From contig CP124756.1 in the NCBI GenBank assembly GCA_029972225.1, positions 744,001-808,000 of the forward strand: 64,000 nt of DNA. Reading direction: 5' to 3'. Each line of letters begins with the position of its first letter. Positions within the stretch are counted from its first letter, which is position 1. The notes under the pieces are model-generated. The model was not told where the DNA came from. It saw only the letters and a list, made by a program, of their open reading frames with translations, and searched no databases. Shown here one piece after another: positions 27,334-35,609 of the stretch. The position numbers and the translations under genes were made by a program. This DNA comes from Candidatus Thiothrix putei. GTDB taxonomy: Bacteria; Pseudomonadota; Gammaproteobacteria; Thiotrichales; Thiotrichaceae.

Positions 27334-27338
27334 GCCCT

Positions 27339-28382
27339 ATGAATTTATTAAAAGCAAAAACAAAAATTTTACTATTGGCTGCTAATCCGGCAGATACGAC
27401 TGTGCTTAAGCTTGGTGAAGAGTTTCGTGATATTAAAGAGAGCTTGCAACTTGGAAACTATCGCCACAACTTTGAGGTGAGACAAGGAGAGGCTGTTCGG
27501 CCAAAAGATTTTTTACGTTTAATACTTCACGAAAACCCGCATATCATTCATTTTAGTGGCCACGCTAAAGTGGGGGGTATTCTTTTAGAAAGTGAAGATG
27601 GCGTTATGCAGTTGGTATCAGGGGATATTTTAGCTGCTTTATTAAAAGAATCCAAGAACTTACAGTGTGTAATATTGAATGCGTGCTATTCTGTTGATCA
27701 AGCTGGAAAGTTGAGGGATGTTGTTCCTTTCGTGATAGGCATGACAGAATCATTAGCTGATGAATCAGCAATACGTTTTTCGTTGGGCTTTTATAGTGCC
27801 TTGGCTGAAAATAATAGCATAGAAGCATCATTTGCTTATGGTGTTACTTCAATTAGCTTGGGAGGCAGAAGAGGTATTTTTTCTCGATCATTAGATGTAG
27901 AAGAAAAACTTGGTGTTTATCCTAATATAAATAAGCCGATCTTGTTAAAGAATGAAACACTAGAAAAACGCTTTAATGAGCAGTGGTCAGTTTATATTTA
28001 TCTGATAATAATAATACTTACTCTTTCTTTTGGATATGTTCCGTATTCGTGGAGGGAGAAGGATAAAACCAGTTCGATTGCTCAGGAAGAAGCACAGCTT
28101 ATTGAGCCTGATTACATATCTATAGAAGGTCGGGTTTACAGTGAAACTGAATTTGAGCAAAAACCCTTGTCTGGTGTGCGTGTGGTTTTTCCTAAACTTC
28201 ATCAATCAGAAACAACTTTGGCTAACGGTGAGTTTAATATTCACTATGCCAATATTGAAAAGCTTAAAAAAACTGACAGGGTAAGAGTAACTGTTATTCA
28301 AGATGGTTATTTACCTTACGACATGCTTTTATCAGTCGGTTTTTATATGGATATAGCCTTAATCCCCGTGGAAGTGAGATAG
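27339..28382 (+). CDS. CHAT-domain protein with one membrane helix and a C-terminal beta-sandwich domain
   Basis: A 347-residue protein. The N-terminal CHAT (caspase-HetF-associated) domain has its catalytic pair visible: His75 in IIHFSGHAK and Cys116 in VILNACYS. A membrane helix spans about residues 218-236. The C-terminal ~90 residues (SIEGRVYSETE, PLSGVRVVFP, TTLANGEFNI, VTVIQDGYLPYD) form a carboxypeptidase-regulatory-like domain placed on the other side of the membrane. The DNA is clearly AT-richer than upstream genes, suggesting separate acquisition. It begins 5 bases after the SGNH gene and is followed 4 bases later by an unknown gene. Confidence 0.8.
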   Translation: MNLLKAKTKILLLAANPADTTVLKLGEEFRDIKESLQLGNYRHNFEVRQGEAVRPKDFLRLILHENPHIIHFSGHAKVGGILLESEDGVMQLVSGDILAALLKESKNLQCVILNACYSVDQAGKLRDVVPFVIGMTESLADESAIRFSLGFYSALAENNSIEASFAYGVTSISLGGRRGIFSRSLDVEEKLGVYPNINKPILLKNETLEKRFNEQWSVYIYLIIIILTLSFGYVPYSWREKDKTSSIAQEEAQLIEPDYISIEGRVYSETEFEQKPLSGVRVVFPKLHQSETTLANGEFNIHYANIEKLKKTDRVRVTVIQDGYLPYDMLLSVGFYMDIALIPVEVR

Positions 28383-28386
28383 TGTT

Positions 28387-29058
28387 ATGAGTGGTTTTGT
28401 TTTTGTGAAAGTTTATGTCAGAAGCGGCGATGGTTTTAAAAAAAGGAATCTTACTATAGTGGCTACATTTATTGAGTGTAGAATCACAACATCTGTCAAG
28501 CAAGAACCCAAGTTAATTGATAACTGTCATTTAGAGGTCGGTGGTTTTGTGCGAGCTGAAAAGCCTAATGGTTTTAAAATTTTAAATGGTGAGACTCAAA
28601 AGCTAAAAAAATCGGATGATAATGACGTTTTTTATTTTGAGATCAAATTAGAACGAGAGGCAGAAGTGAGACCTTTTGGTGCACACAGATCCTTACGGCA
28701 CGTCATACGTAACGTATCATTAAGCGATGATTATGAGGATTTATTAAGGTATCCTAATGGATTTGATGATTTTTATAAAGATATTGCCAGTGAATACCAT
28801 CTTGATGTACAAGAAGTTGAAAGCCTTTTGAAAAGTCAAGCATCAAGAACTTTGGCGAGACCAAAAGGCGTTTCATATAGGGAAAAAGTTGTTAGTTGTT
28901 TGATTTTGAATGAAAAAGATTCTGCTACTGATATTGTTTTGAATAAAAATTATGTAATAAATCAAGAGTTAAAAAAGCGGATAAGAGAACCTAAAAAAAT
29001 CAGGCTGGAAAAGGAGCTTCAGGGAAATGTTACGCTGTTAAACTTTATTAGAAATTGA
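28387..29058 (+). CDS. Unknown protein co-transcribed with the CHAT gene
   Basis: A 223-residue protein that I do not recognise. The first ~100 residues look beta-rich (FVFVKVYVRSGDGFKKRNLT, TFIECRITTSV, DVFYFEIKLERE); the rest is charged and helical (FYKDIASEYHLDVQEVESLL, KKRIREPKKIRLEKELQG). It has no signal peptide or membrane helix. The AT-rich composition matches the preceding CHAT gene, and the spacing of 4 bases implies translational coupling. It could be a substrate, inhibitor or adaptor of the CHAT protein, judged by position only. Confidence 0.55.
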   Translation: MSGFVFVKVYVRSGDGFKKRNLTIVATFIECRITTSVKQEPKLIDNCHLEVGGFVRAEKPNGFKILNGETQKLKKSDDNDVFYFEIKLEREAEVRPFGAHRSLRHVIRNVSLSDDYEDLLRYPNGFDDFYKDIASEYHLDVQEVESLLKSQASRTLARPKGVSYREKVVSCLILNEKDSATDIVLNKNYVINQELKKRIREPKKIRLEKELQGNVTLLNFIRN

Positions 29059-29163
29059 ACGGTCATACTCCCCCTAAGCAGTGACACACAGCCCCATTCT
29101 CAACTATGCTACCCTAGTAGGCCGTCGTACTTCCCGTCCCAGATCACCCTGAAGGATACAACC

Positions 29164-29993
29164 ATGCCGGATTCAACCGACAATCTGCTCAAGCAAATCG
29201 CTCTTGGCGAAAATTCCGTGCTTGATGCGTCGGCTGTCCCGCAGGCGACGCTGGATGACCTGAAAGCACCGCTATGGCGACGTTTCCGTTCACTGCTTTC
29301 ACCCAAGGATGACCGCGAATTCCTCTCCAAACTGAAACTCATCACCTGCGACGAAGATGGCAACTGGTCTCCCACCGTCAGTGGGGTGCTGATGGCGACG
29401 GAACGCCCGGCAGATTTCATTACCAATGCCTACATACAGGCCGTGGTGTACCGTGGCACAGAACGCAATGCCGCCTACCAACTGGAGCCAAGGATATTCA
29501 CGGCCCGCTGGATGAACAAATCCGCGACGCCTGCAAATTCGTCGAGCGCAATACGCGGGTGTCTGCGGTGAAAAACCCCAACCGCATTGAAACGCCGCAA
29601 TTCTCCCTCAATGCCGTGTTTGAGGCGGTGGTGAACGCGGTTGCCCATCGGGATTATTCCATTTACGGCTCAAAAATCCGCTTGCACCTGTTTGCCGATC
29701 GGCTGGAACTGTTTTCACCGGGAGCCATCCCCAACACCATGACGGTGGACAGCCTGCCCGAACGGCAATCAGCGCGGAATGAACTGCTGTGTTCCTTGCT
29801 GGCGAAATGTCCGATGAATGTGGACGCGATTGGCTCGCAGCGCAATTTCATCATGGATAAGCGCGGCGAAGGTGTGCCGATTATCCTCTCAGAAAGTGAA
29901 CAGTTGGCGGGCAAACGTCCGGTTTACCGGCTGATTGATGATGCGGAACTGTTACTGACGATTTTTGCTGCGCCATCGCCGCATGGGGATTAG
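29164..29993 (+). pseudogene. Decayed AlbA_2/HATPase-like ATP-binding protein gene (internal deletion and frameshift)
   Basis: Two overlapping frames join to one protein if a single missing base near 29486 is restored. Then YQL is followed by DIHGPLDEQIRDACKFVERN, and on through FEAVVNAVAHRDYSIYGSKI and LELFSPGAIPNTMTVDSL, the usual C-terminal part of AlbA_2-HATPase_c_4 proteins. In addition, the N-terminal LLKQIALGENSVLDASAV runs directly into LDDLKAPLWRRFRSLL, so the AlbA_2 domain (about 150 residues in relatives) appears deleted. The gene is therefore dead. It probably belonged to the accessory module next to the CHAT genes. Confidence 0.8.
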
Positions 29994-30019
29994 GCAGCAC
30001 TGCTTTAATCAACTTCCCC

Positions 30020-30853
30020 TTACAACACCGCCCTGTTCTTGTCGGTCACAGTGATGTAAAGAGCCTCCATTACCCCAATAAACGAGCTGTCCCGCTCCCA
30101 GAATGCCGGGTAATCCCCACCTTTTTTGACCAGGACTGCCGGGGTTGCCGCTTTGCCGCTGGCATTGACCAACGGCAAGGGGGCTGATCCCTGCCAAAAC
30201 GCTTTCAGGCCAGTGGCTGCCAAGGGTTGCCGGGGTGGGTCAGGATAGCGGTGAGTCTGGTATTCCAGTGCTTGCTTACCCTCGCCGCGCTGTTCCAGCA
30301 AGGCTTTGCCCAAGGGGGAGGCCGCCAGCTTTTCCTGTAGCCTGACAGGATCCATCCCACGTAGCTGGAACAGCAGCAGCGGGTCACGGTCAAGCAACGA
30401 GGCCAGCTTGTAATAAACACCTGCCACATGCTTGCAGGGCGAGGCGTAATCGGGGCATGAACACTGGCTAATCAGGTCAGTGCTGCGTTGGGGTAACAGG
30501 TGCAGGTTTTGTTGGGCAAACACGTTTTCAATCGCCGTGGGCATTTCATTCAGCAGCAACTGTGACAAACACGCCGCATTCTGGCTGATGGCGTCAATCA
30601 GCTTGTCCCAGTCTTGGGCGGAAAACGGTTTCAGCTTTACCTCAACCTGATAACGCGGTTCCTTGTAGACCCCAAAATACGGGTTGACGTTGCCGCGCAC
30701 CGTGGCCTTGGCAACCGCGCCATTGATGGCGAACGTGAGTAGCCGGTTGGGGCCGGAATAAGCCCTGCCGCGCCCCAGCCGCCCGCTGTCCATGCTGATG
30801 GCAAGCACGTTGAGGAATTTCTCCCCCCACCAAGTACGGGTGAGTTTAGCCAT
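30020..30853 (-). CDS. SWIM zinc-finger protein, partner of the SNF2 helicase
   Basis: A 277-residue protein with a SWIM zinc finger, CxCxnCxH, seen as CSCPDYASPCKHVAGVYY at about residues 140-157. SWIM domains bind DNA or protein. The N-terminal motif TWWGEKFLNVL is typical of bacterial SWIM proteins that are paired with SNF2 ATPases. It follows the helicase gene by two bases on the same strand, so the two are made together and probably act as a complex on DNA. No catalytic motif is visible. Confidence 0.85.
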   Translation of the reverse strand: MAKLTRTWWGEKFLNVLAISMDSGRLGRGRAYSGPNRLLTFAINGAVAKATVRGNVNPYFGVYKEPRYQVEVKLKPFSAQDWDKLIDAISQNAACLSQLLLNEMPTAIENVFAQQNLHLLPQRSTDLISQCSCPDYASPCKHVAGVYYKLASLLDRDPLLLFQLRGMDPVRLQEKLAASPLGKALLEQRGEGKQALEYQTHRYPDPPRQPLAATGLKAFWQGSAPLPLVNASGKAATPAVLVKKGGDYPAFWERDSSFIGVMEALYITVTDKNRAVL

Positions 30854-30855
30854 GT

Positions 30856-33800
30856 TTAAGCCTCCATAATGGTGCTGCGGTTTAGCTGGATGAGCTGCCG
30901 GAAAGCGGCATTGTCCATTTCGGTCAGCCAGTTCTCATCCGTGCCGATAATGCTGTTTGCCAGCGCTTGTTTGTCTTCAAGCATCTTGTCGATGCGTTCT
31001 TCCAGTGTGCCCAGTGTCACCATTTTATGGGCAAACACGGTCTTTTGCTGACCGATACGGTAAGCACGGTCAGTGGCTTGGTTTTCAACCGCAGGGTTCC
31101 ACCAGCGGTCAAAATGGAATACATGGTTTGCCCGTGTCAGGGTGATACCGACACCCCCGGCTTTCAGGGACAGGATGAAGATGCCCGCCGGGGTGTCGGG
31201 ATCTTGAAAACTCCCGATCATCTGTTCACGGCGTTGGCGGCTGGTGCCACCGTGCAGGTAGTAAACGGGGCAGCTATGTTTCTCACGCAACAGTTTTTCC
31301 AGTTGGCTGCCGACTTCAGTAAATTGGGTAAAGAGCAGCAAACTGTCGGCTTCCTCCAGTGCTTCCTCGACCATTTCACTCAGGCGGGCCAGCTTGTGTG
31401 AACGGGTTTCAGTGAAGGCACTGCCGTCCTGCAAGAACTGGGCGGGATGGTTACAAATCTGCTTGAGTTTCATCAGCGTTGACAGGATCAAGCCTTTACG
31501 CTGGATGCCCTCGGCATCCTCAAGCTGTTGCTGCACATCATCCACCACCGCTTGGTACAGGGAAGCCTGTTCCTTGGTCAGGTTGCAGTAGACCTTTTGT
31601 TCAACCTTGTCGGGCAGGTCATCAATAATCGACTTGTCGGTTTTCAGGCGGCGCAAAATGAACGGCTGGATCAGGCGCTGTAATTGGCTGGAACGCTGCG
31701 CGTCACCCTCGCGCTGGATCGGGGTTTCATACGCCCGTTTGAACTGGGTGGCGTTGCCCAGGTAGCCGGGGTTGAGGAAGTGGAACAACGACCACATGTC
31801 CATCAGGCGGTTTTCTATCGGTGTGCCGGTCATGGCAATGCGGTGCGGGGCATCCAGTGCATAAATGGCCTTGGCTTGGGCGGACTTGGGGTTTTTGATG
31901 TTCTGGGCTTCGTCCACCACGATACGCTGCCAGTGTTGTTGTTTGAGCAAGGCGCTGTCCTTGCGGGCGATGGTGAAGGAGGTGATTACCACGTCATGGG
32001 CGGCAGCGCCTTCCTTGAAGGGTTTGGGCTTGTCAGCGCGGTCACTGCCATGATGGATCAGGCTGCGCAGTGACGGGGCAAACTTTTCCATTTCCTTTTG
32101 CCAGTTGCTTAACACCGAGGTTGGCGCAATCAGCAAGGTAGGCGGCAAGCTTGCCTGCTGTTCGGGGGTTAGCTGGTTGCGTTCGTGCAGCAATAACGCG
32201 ATGACCTGAATCGTTTTACCCAGACCCATGTCGTCCGCCAAACAAGGGTTAAGCCCCAAGGCTTCCTGCGCTGCCAGCCATGACAAGCCCTGTTTTTGGT
32301 AAGCCCTTAACTGGCCTTGCAAACCAGCGGGATTATCCAGCAACTCAATGCCGCGTTGCTGTTGCAGCCGCCCCAGCAGGTCGTCCAGCACCTCATCAAA
32401 AGCAAATTCAGTGGTATGGTCATCGGCTTCAGCGATCTGTTTGAGCAAGTCACTGATTGAGGCCGCACTGCCGCCATCCTGTTCCTGTTGTTGCCATAAG
32501 GCCAACAGTTGTTCCATCTGGGCGCTATCCAGCTCCATCCATTCACCACGGAACTGCACCAACGGGGTTTTGGCATTCACCAGTGCTTGCCATTCCTGCG
32601 CTGTGACAGTTTCACCACCGACGGACAGTTCGTACTGGTATTGCACCAGTGAAGGCAGGGAAAAGTAACCCGTGCCGCTGTCCTTGGCCTGTGAAGGTGC
32701 TGACTTGCCGGAAGCCTTGATGCGGATACGCGCCCGTTTGCGGCCTTGCGGTGTCCACCAGCTTGGCAAGGCAATCTTGAACCCGGCAGATTCCAGCACG
32801 GCGGCATCGTTTTTCAGGAACTCGTAGGCGGTCTGCAAGTCAAGGCTCAGGCCGGTGGGCTGGGGGGATTCCATGCCTTGCCATAGTAAGGGGCACATCC
32901 GTGCGGCGTGTCCCAGGTTGACCAGCAGGTTACGCTCAAACTGTTGCCCAAAATGTTGCTGCCATTGTTTTTGCTTGGCACTGGATAAGGCCCACCACTC
33001 GGACAGTTCCATTTTCAGGGAAGGGTCGTGGCTGGACTCGACAAAGAAACCCAGCCACCACGCTGCATTTGCACCGCTGTCGGCTGGATGTAAACGCAAA
33101 CCCAGCACAAAACCGGCATCCTGTGTTTGCCCCACGATACCGCGTTGCCAGGCGTACCATTGCTGCCATTGTTCAGCCGTCAGGCCACTATCAGCACCCA
33201 CCATTTTGCGGATGCCGCTGACGGTATAGCCTGCTGCGTCCAGTAACCAGCTATCCCCCAGTTGTTGCAGTACCTGTTTGGTGATGCTGGTGCTTGCCAC
33301 CAGCTCTTCCAGTTGCTGTTCGGAAAAATGCCGGAGTAATGCCACCGCTTCCCAACCGGACGGTTGGTTGGCGGGTGTTGCCTGTGTGGGGGCTTGGCTA
33401 CTGACCGTTGTGCAAATACCGGGCATGGCGGCAGCAAACTCCTGTAGGCCACGTTCATACAGGCTGCCTACGGGCGACCACCCGGTATCAATGCTTAAAT
33501 GCGCCTTTTTGCCCGCAGGTTGGTGGCATTTCATCACCGGCAAGAATTGGTGTTGGCGGATCACGTTGCGCAACTGCTGGGCGTATTGCATCCAGAACAG
33601 CAAATCACTGCCCAAGCGAAAACCGGGTTGTTTCGTGCTGGCAATAAACTGTAATTCGCGCAGGAACAGCAACGGTTTGCCGATGGCCTTACCGTTGATA
33701 GCCCAGGTCTGCCAGGTGTACTCATCCGGTGGGTATTCACCGGTCAGTTGCGCCATTTCCATGCTGGGCAAGGGCTGCCCTTCATGAGTGGGTAAAGTGG

Positions 33801-34032
33801 TATGGAACGTGGCGGATTTTGGCTGGAGAGCCAGCAGCGTGGCCTTATTGAGCGACAAAGCCGAGGTCAGGAAATCTCCTAAGGCAGCGTCTTTGGATAG
33901 GTGGTTAGGGTGAATGCCTTCCTTGATTTTGCTGCGGGGTTGAGCGGGTGTCTCAACCCAGAAAATGAACTGACCGTGATTGTTGAAATCACTATCGCTG
34001 GCGGGAACCCATGTTCCATGACAAACATCCAT
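30856..34032 (-). CDS. SNF2-family DEAD/DEAH-box helicase
   Basis: A 1058-residue ATPase with the full SNF2 motif set: I in DDMGLGKTIQVIALLL, Ia in LLIAPTSVLSNWQ, II as DEAQ in IVVDEAQNIKNP, III in AMTGTPIENRLMDMW, V in LKAGGVGITLTRANHV, and VI in ATDRAYRIGQ. The first ~560 residues are a bacterial N-terminal region of the kind found in long SNF2 helicases (including the DUF3670-like part just before the motor). It translocates on double-stranded DNA and may remodel nucleoprotein. It forms an operon with the SWIM protein. It lies next to a TnpB transposon and nSTAND genes, a setting in which a defence role is possible but unproven. Confidence 0.9.
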   Translation of the reverse strand: MDVCHGTWVPASDSDFNNHGQFIFWVETPAQPRSKIKEGIHPNHLSKDAALGDFLTSALSLNKATLLALQPKSATFHTTLPTHEGQPLPSMEMAQLTGEYPPDEYTWQTWAINGKAIGKPLLFLRELQFIASTKQPGFRLGSDLLFWMQYAQQLRNVIRQHQFLPVMKCHQPAGKKAHLSIDTGWSPVGSLYERGLQEFAAAMPGICTTVSSQAPTQATPANQPSGWEAVALLRHFSEQQLEELVASTSITKQVLQQLGDSWLLDAAGYTVSGIRKMVGADSGLTAEQWQQWYAWQRGIVGQTQDAGFVLGLRLHPADSGANAAWWLGFFVESSHDPSLKMELSEWWALSSAKQKQWQQHFGQQFERNLLVNLGHAARMCPLLWQGMESPQPTGLSLDLQTAYEFLKNDAAVLESAGFKIALPSWWTPQGRKRARIRIKASGKSAPSQAKDSGTGYFSLPSLVQYQYELSVGGETVTAQEWQALVNAKTPLVQFRGEWMELDSAQMEQLLALWQQQEQDGGSAASISDLLKQIAEADDHTTEFAFDEVLDDLLGRLQQQRGIELLDNPAGLQGQLRAYQKQGLSWLAAQEALGLNPCLADDMGLGKTIQVIALLLHERNQLTPEQQASLPPTLLIAPTSVLSNWQKEMEKFAPSLRSLIHHGSDRADKPKPFKEGAAAHDVVITSFTIARKDSALLKQQHWQRIVVDEAQNIKNPKSAQAKAIYALDAPHRIAMTGTPIENRLMDMWSLFHFLNPGYLGNATQFKRAYETPIQREGDAQRSSQLQRLIQPFILRRLKTDKSIIDDLPDKVEQKVYCNLTKEQASLYQAVVDDVQQQLEDAEGIQRKGLILSTLMKLKQICNHPAQFLQDGSAFTETRSHKLARLSEMVEEALEEADSLLLFTQFTEVGSQLEKLLREKHSCPVYYLHGGTSRQRREQMIGSFQDPDTPAGIFILSLKAGGVGITLTRANHVFHFDRWWNPAVENQATDRAYRIGQQKTVFAHKMVTLGTLEERIDKMLEDKQALANSIIGTDENWLTEMDNAAFRQLIQLNRSTIMEA

Positions 34033-34112
34033 AAACTACCTTGTTCTCCAGAATTTCATGATGGTTTTCACACACCCAACCTACACTGCCAGCCAAGTTT
34101 AGCACAAGGCAG

Positions 34113-35513
34113 GGGTTTGAAACAGTTGCCATAAAATCTATCTAAATCTATTCAAGCTTTATCATTTTGGTTAGGTTTATAAAAGCGTAGTGCCGTTTAT
34201 CCGTAAAAGATAGCAGCAAAAGCACGGATGACTAGACAACTATCACACCGTGCTGCATTCTGTTTGCCATGATCATCAGCCACAAAATCCGCCTTGACCC
34301 CAACCATAAGCAAGCGACGTACTTGGCGAAAGCCGCTGGTACAGCACGGTTCGCCTACAACTGGGCGTTGGCAGAATGGCAAACCCAATACGCCGCATGG
34401 AAAGACGATAACACCCAGCCAAAACCCAACCAAATGGGCTTGCGCCGCCAATTGAACGCCATCAAACGCGAACAATTCCCCTGGATGCTGGAAGTCACCA
34501 AAAACGCCCCGCAAATGGCGATTATCCAACTCGGTGCAGCTTTCAAGAACTTCTTTGCGGGGCGAGCCAAGTACCCGCAATTCAAAAAGAAAGGCAAAAG
34601 CCGCGACAGTTTCACCCTCACCAATGACCAGTTTGCCATCGACGCTTGCCGCATCCGCATTCCCAACCTTGGGTTAGTGCGGATGCGGGAAACGTTACGC
34701 TTTTCCGGTAAAATTCTCTCTGCCACGGTTTCCCGCACCGCTGACCAGTGGTTCGCCAGCATCACCGTGGATACCACCTCAAACCACCTCCCGCCTGCTG
34801 AAAACCAAGGCGCAGTGGGGGTAGATTTGGGTGTATCCGCACTGGCAACGCTGTCAACGGGGGAAAAAGTGGTCGGGGCGAAGCCGCATAAAGCCTTGCT
34901 TTCCCGCCTAAAACGGCTTTCGCGCAGCCTGTCCCGTAAGGTCAAAGGCAGTGCCAACCGTCACAAGGCGAAGCAGAAGCTGGCAAAACTTCACGCACGT
35001 ATCGCCAATATCCGCCAAAACAGTTTGCACCAACTCACCACGGATTTGACCCGCCGTTTTCACACCATCGGCATTGAAAACTTGAACGTATCGGGCATGG
35101 TGAAAAACCGTCATTTATCCCGTGCCATCAGTGACATGGGATTCTTCGAGTTCCGGCGGCAACTGGAATACAAGGCAGGAATGCGGGGTGCGGTGGTCGT
35201 GGTGGCTGATCGGTTTTTTGCTTCGAGCAAGACGTGTTCTGCTTCTGGCTGTGGGCATAAAGTGGAAAAGCTACCGCTGTCGGTGCGTGAATGGACTTGC
35301 CCTGACTGTCGTGCAGTTCATGACCGTGACATCAATGCCGCCAAAAATTTGAAAAAATATGCCGTGAGTTACACGGTGTCTGCCTGTGGAGGGGAAGGCT
35401 CTGGTCTTGGGCGCAAGCCGAAGACGAAACCAGCCCCCGTGAAGCAGGAATTCAACACCATGACTACTTTTAGTTAGCTATAGGTAGATTTGGGTAGGTT
35501 TGAAATAACGGTT
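34113..35513 (+). mobile_element. TnpB-only transposon, copy 2
   Basis: The same 1401-base element as at 7904-9304, in the same orientation, inserted in the gap between the SNF2 gene and the CHAT-nSTAND gene. Left junction CAGG|GGTTTGAAAC and right junction AACGGTT|AGCTG again share GGTT, so the empty site would read GGGGTTAGCTG. The element carries no tnpA. Differences between copies are mostly silent or conservative, which indicates a fairly recent duplication. Confidence 0.85.
34269..35477 (+). CDS. tnpB: RNA-guided endonuclease TnpB (transposon copy 2)
   Basis: A 402-residue TnpB, intact and nearly identical to the copy at 8060-9268. Substitutions cluster at QFAIDACRI, at VDTTSNHLPPAENQGAVG, and in the zinc ribbon, where CPVCGAV has become CPDCRAV. 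The RuvC residues are kept: Asp in GVDLGVSAL, Glu in IGIENLNVSGM and Asp in HDRDINAAKN. The zinc ligands CSASGC and CPDC are also kept. Activity is therefore expected, guided by an omega RNA from the right end of this copy. Confidence 0.92.
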   Translation: MIISHKIRLDPNHKQATYLAKAAGTARFAYNWALAEWQTQYAAWKDDNTQPKPNQMGLRRQLNAIKREQFPWMLEVTKNAPQMAIIQLGAAFKNFFAGRAKYPQFKKKGKSRDSFTLTNDQFAIDACRIRIPNLGLVRMRETLRFSGKILSATVSRTADQWFASITVDTTSNHLPPAENQGAVGVDLGVSALATLSTGEKVVGAKPHKALLSRLKRLSRSLSRKVKGSANRHKAKQKLAKLHARIANIRQNSLHQLTTDLTRRFHTIGIENLNVSGMVKNRHLSRAISDMGFFEFRRQLEYKAGMRGAVVVVADRFFASSKTCSASGCGHKVEKLPLSVREWTCPDCRAVHDRDINAAKNLKKYAVSYTVSACGGEGSGLGRKPKTKPAPVKQEFNTMTTFS

Positions 35514-35609
35514 AGCTGATGTTTAGGGGCTTTGTTGATTTAAATCCAGTCAAGCGTAAATTATCATGGCTATAATCCACGTATATCTCCAAGTGATGAA
35601 GGGCTTGTC

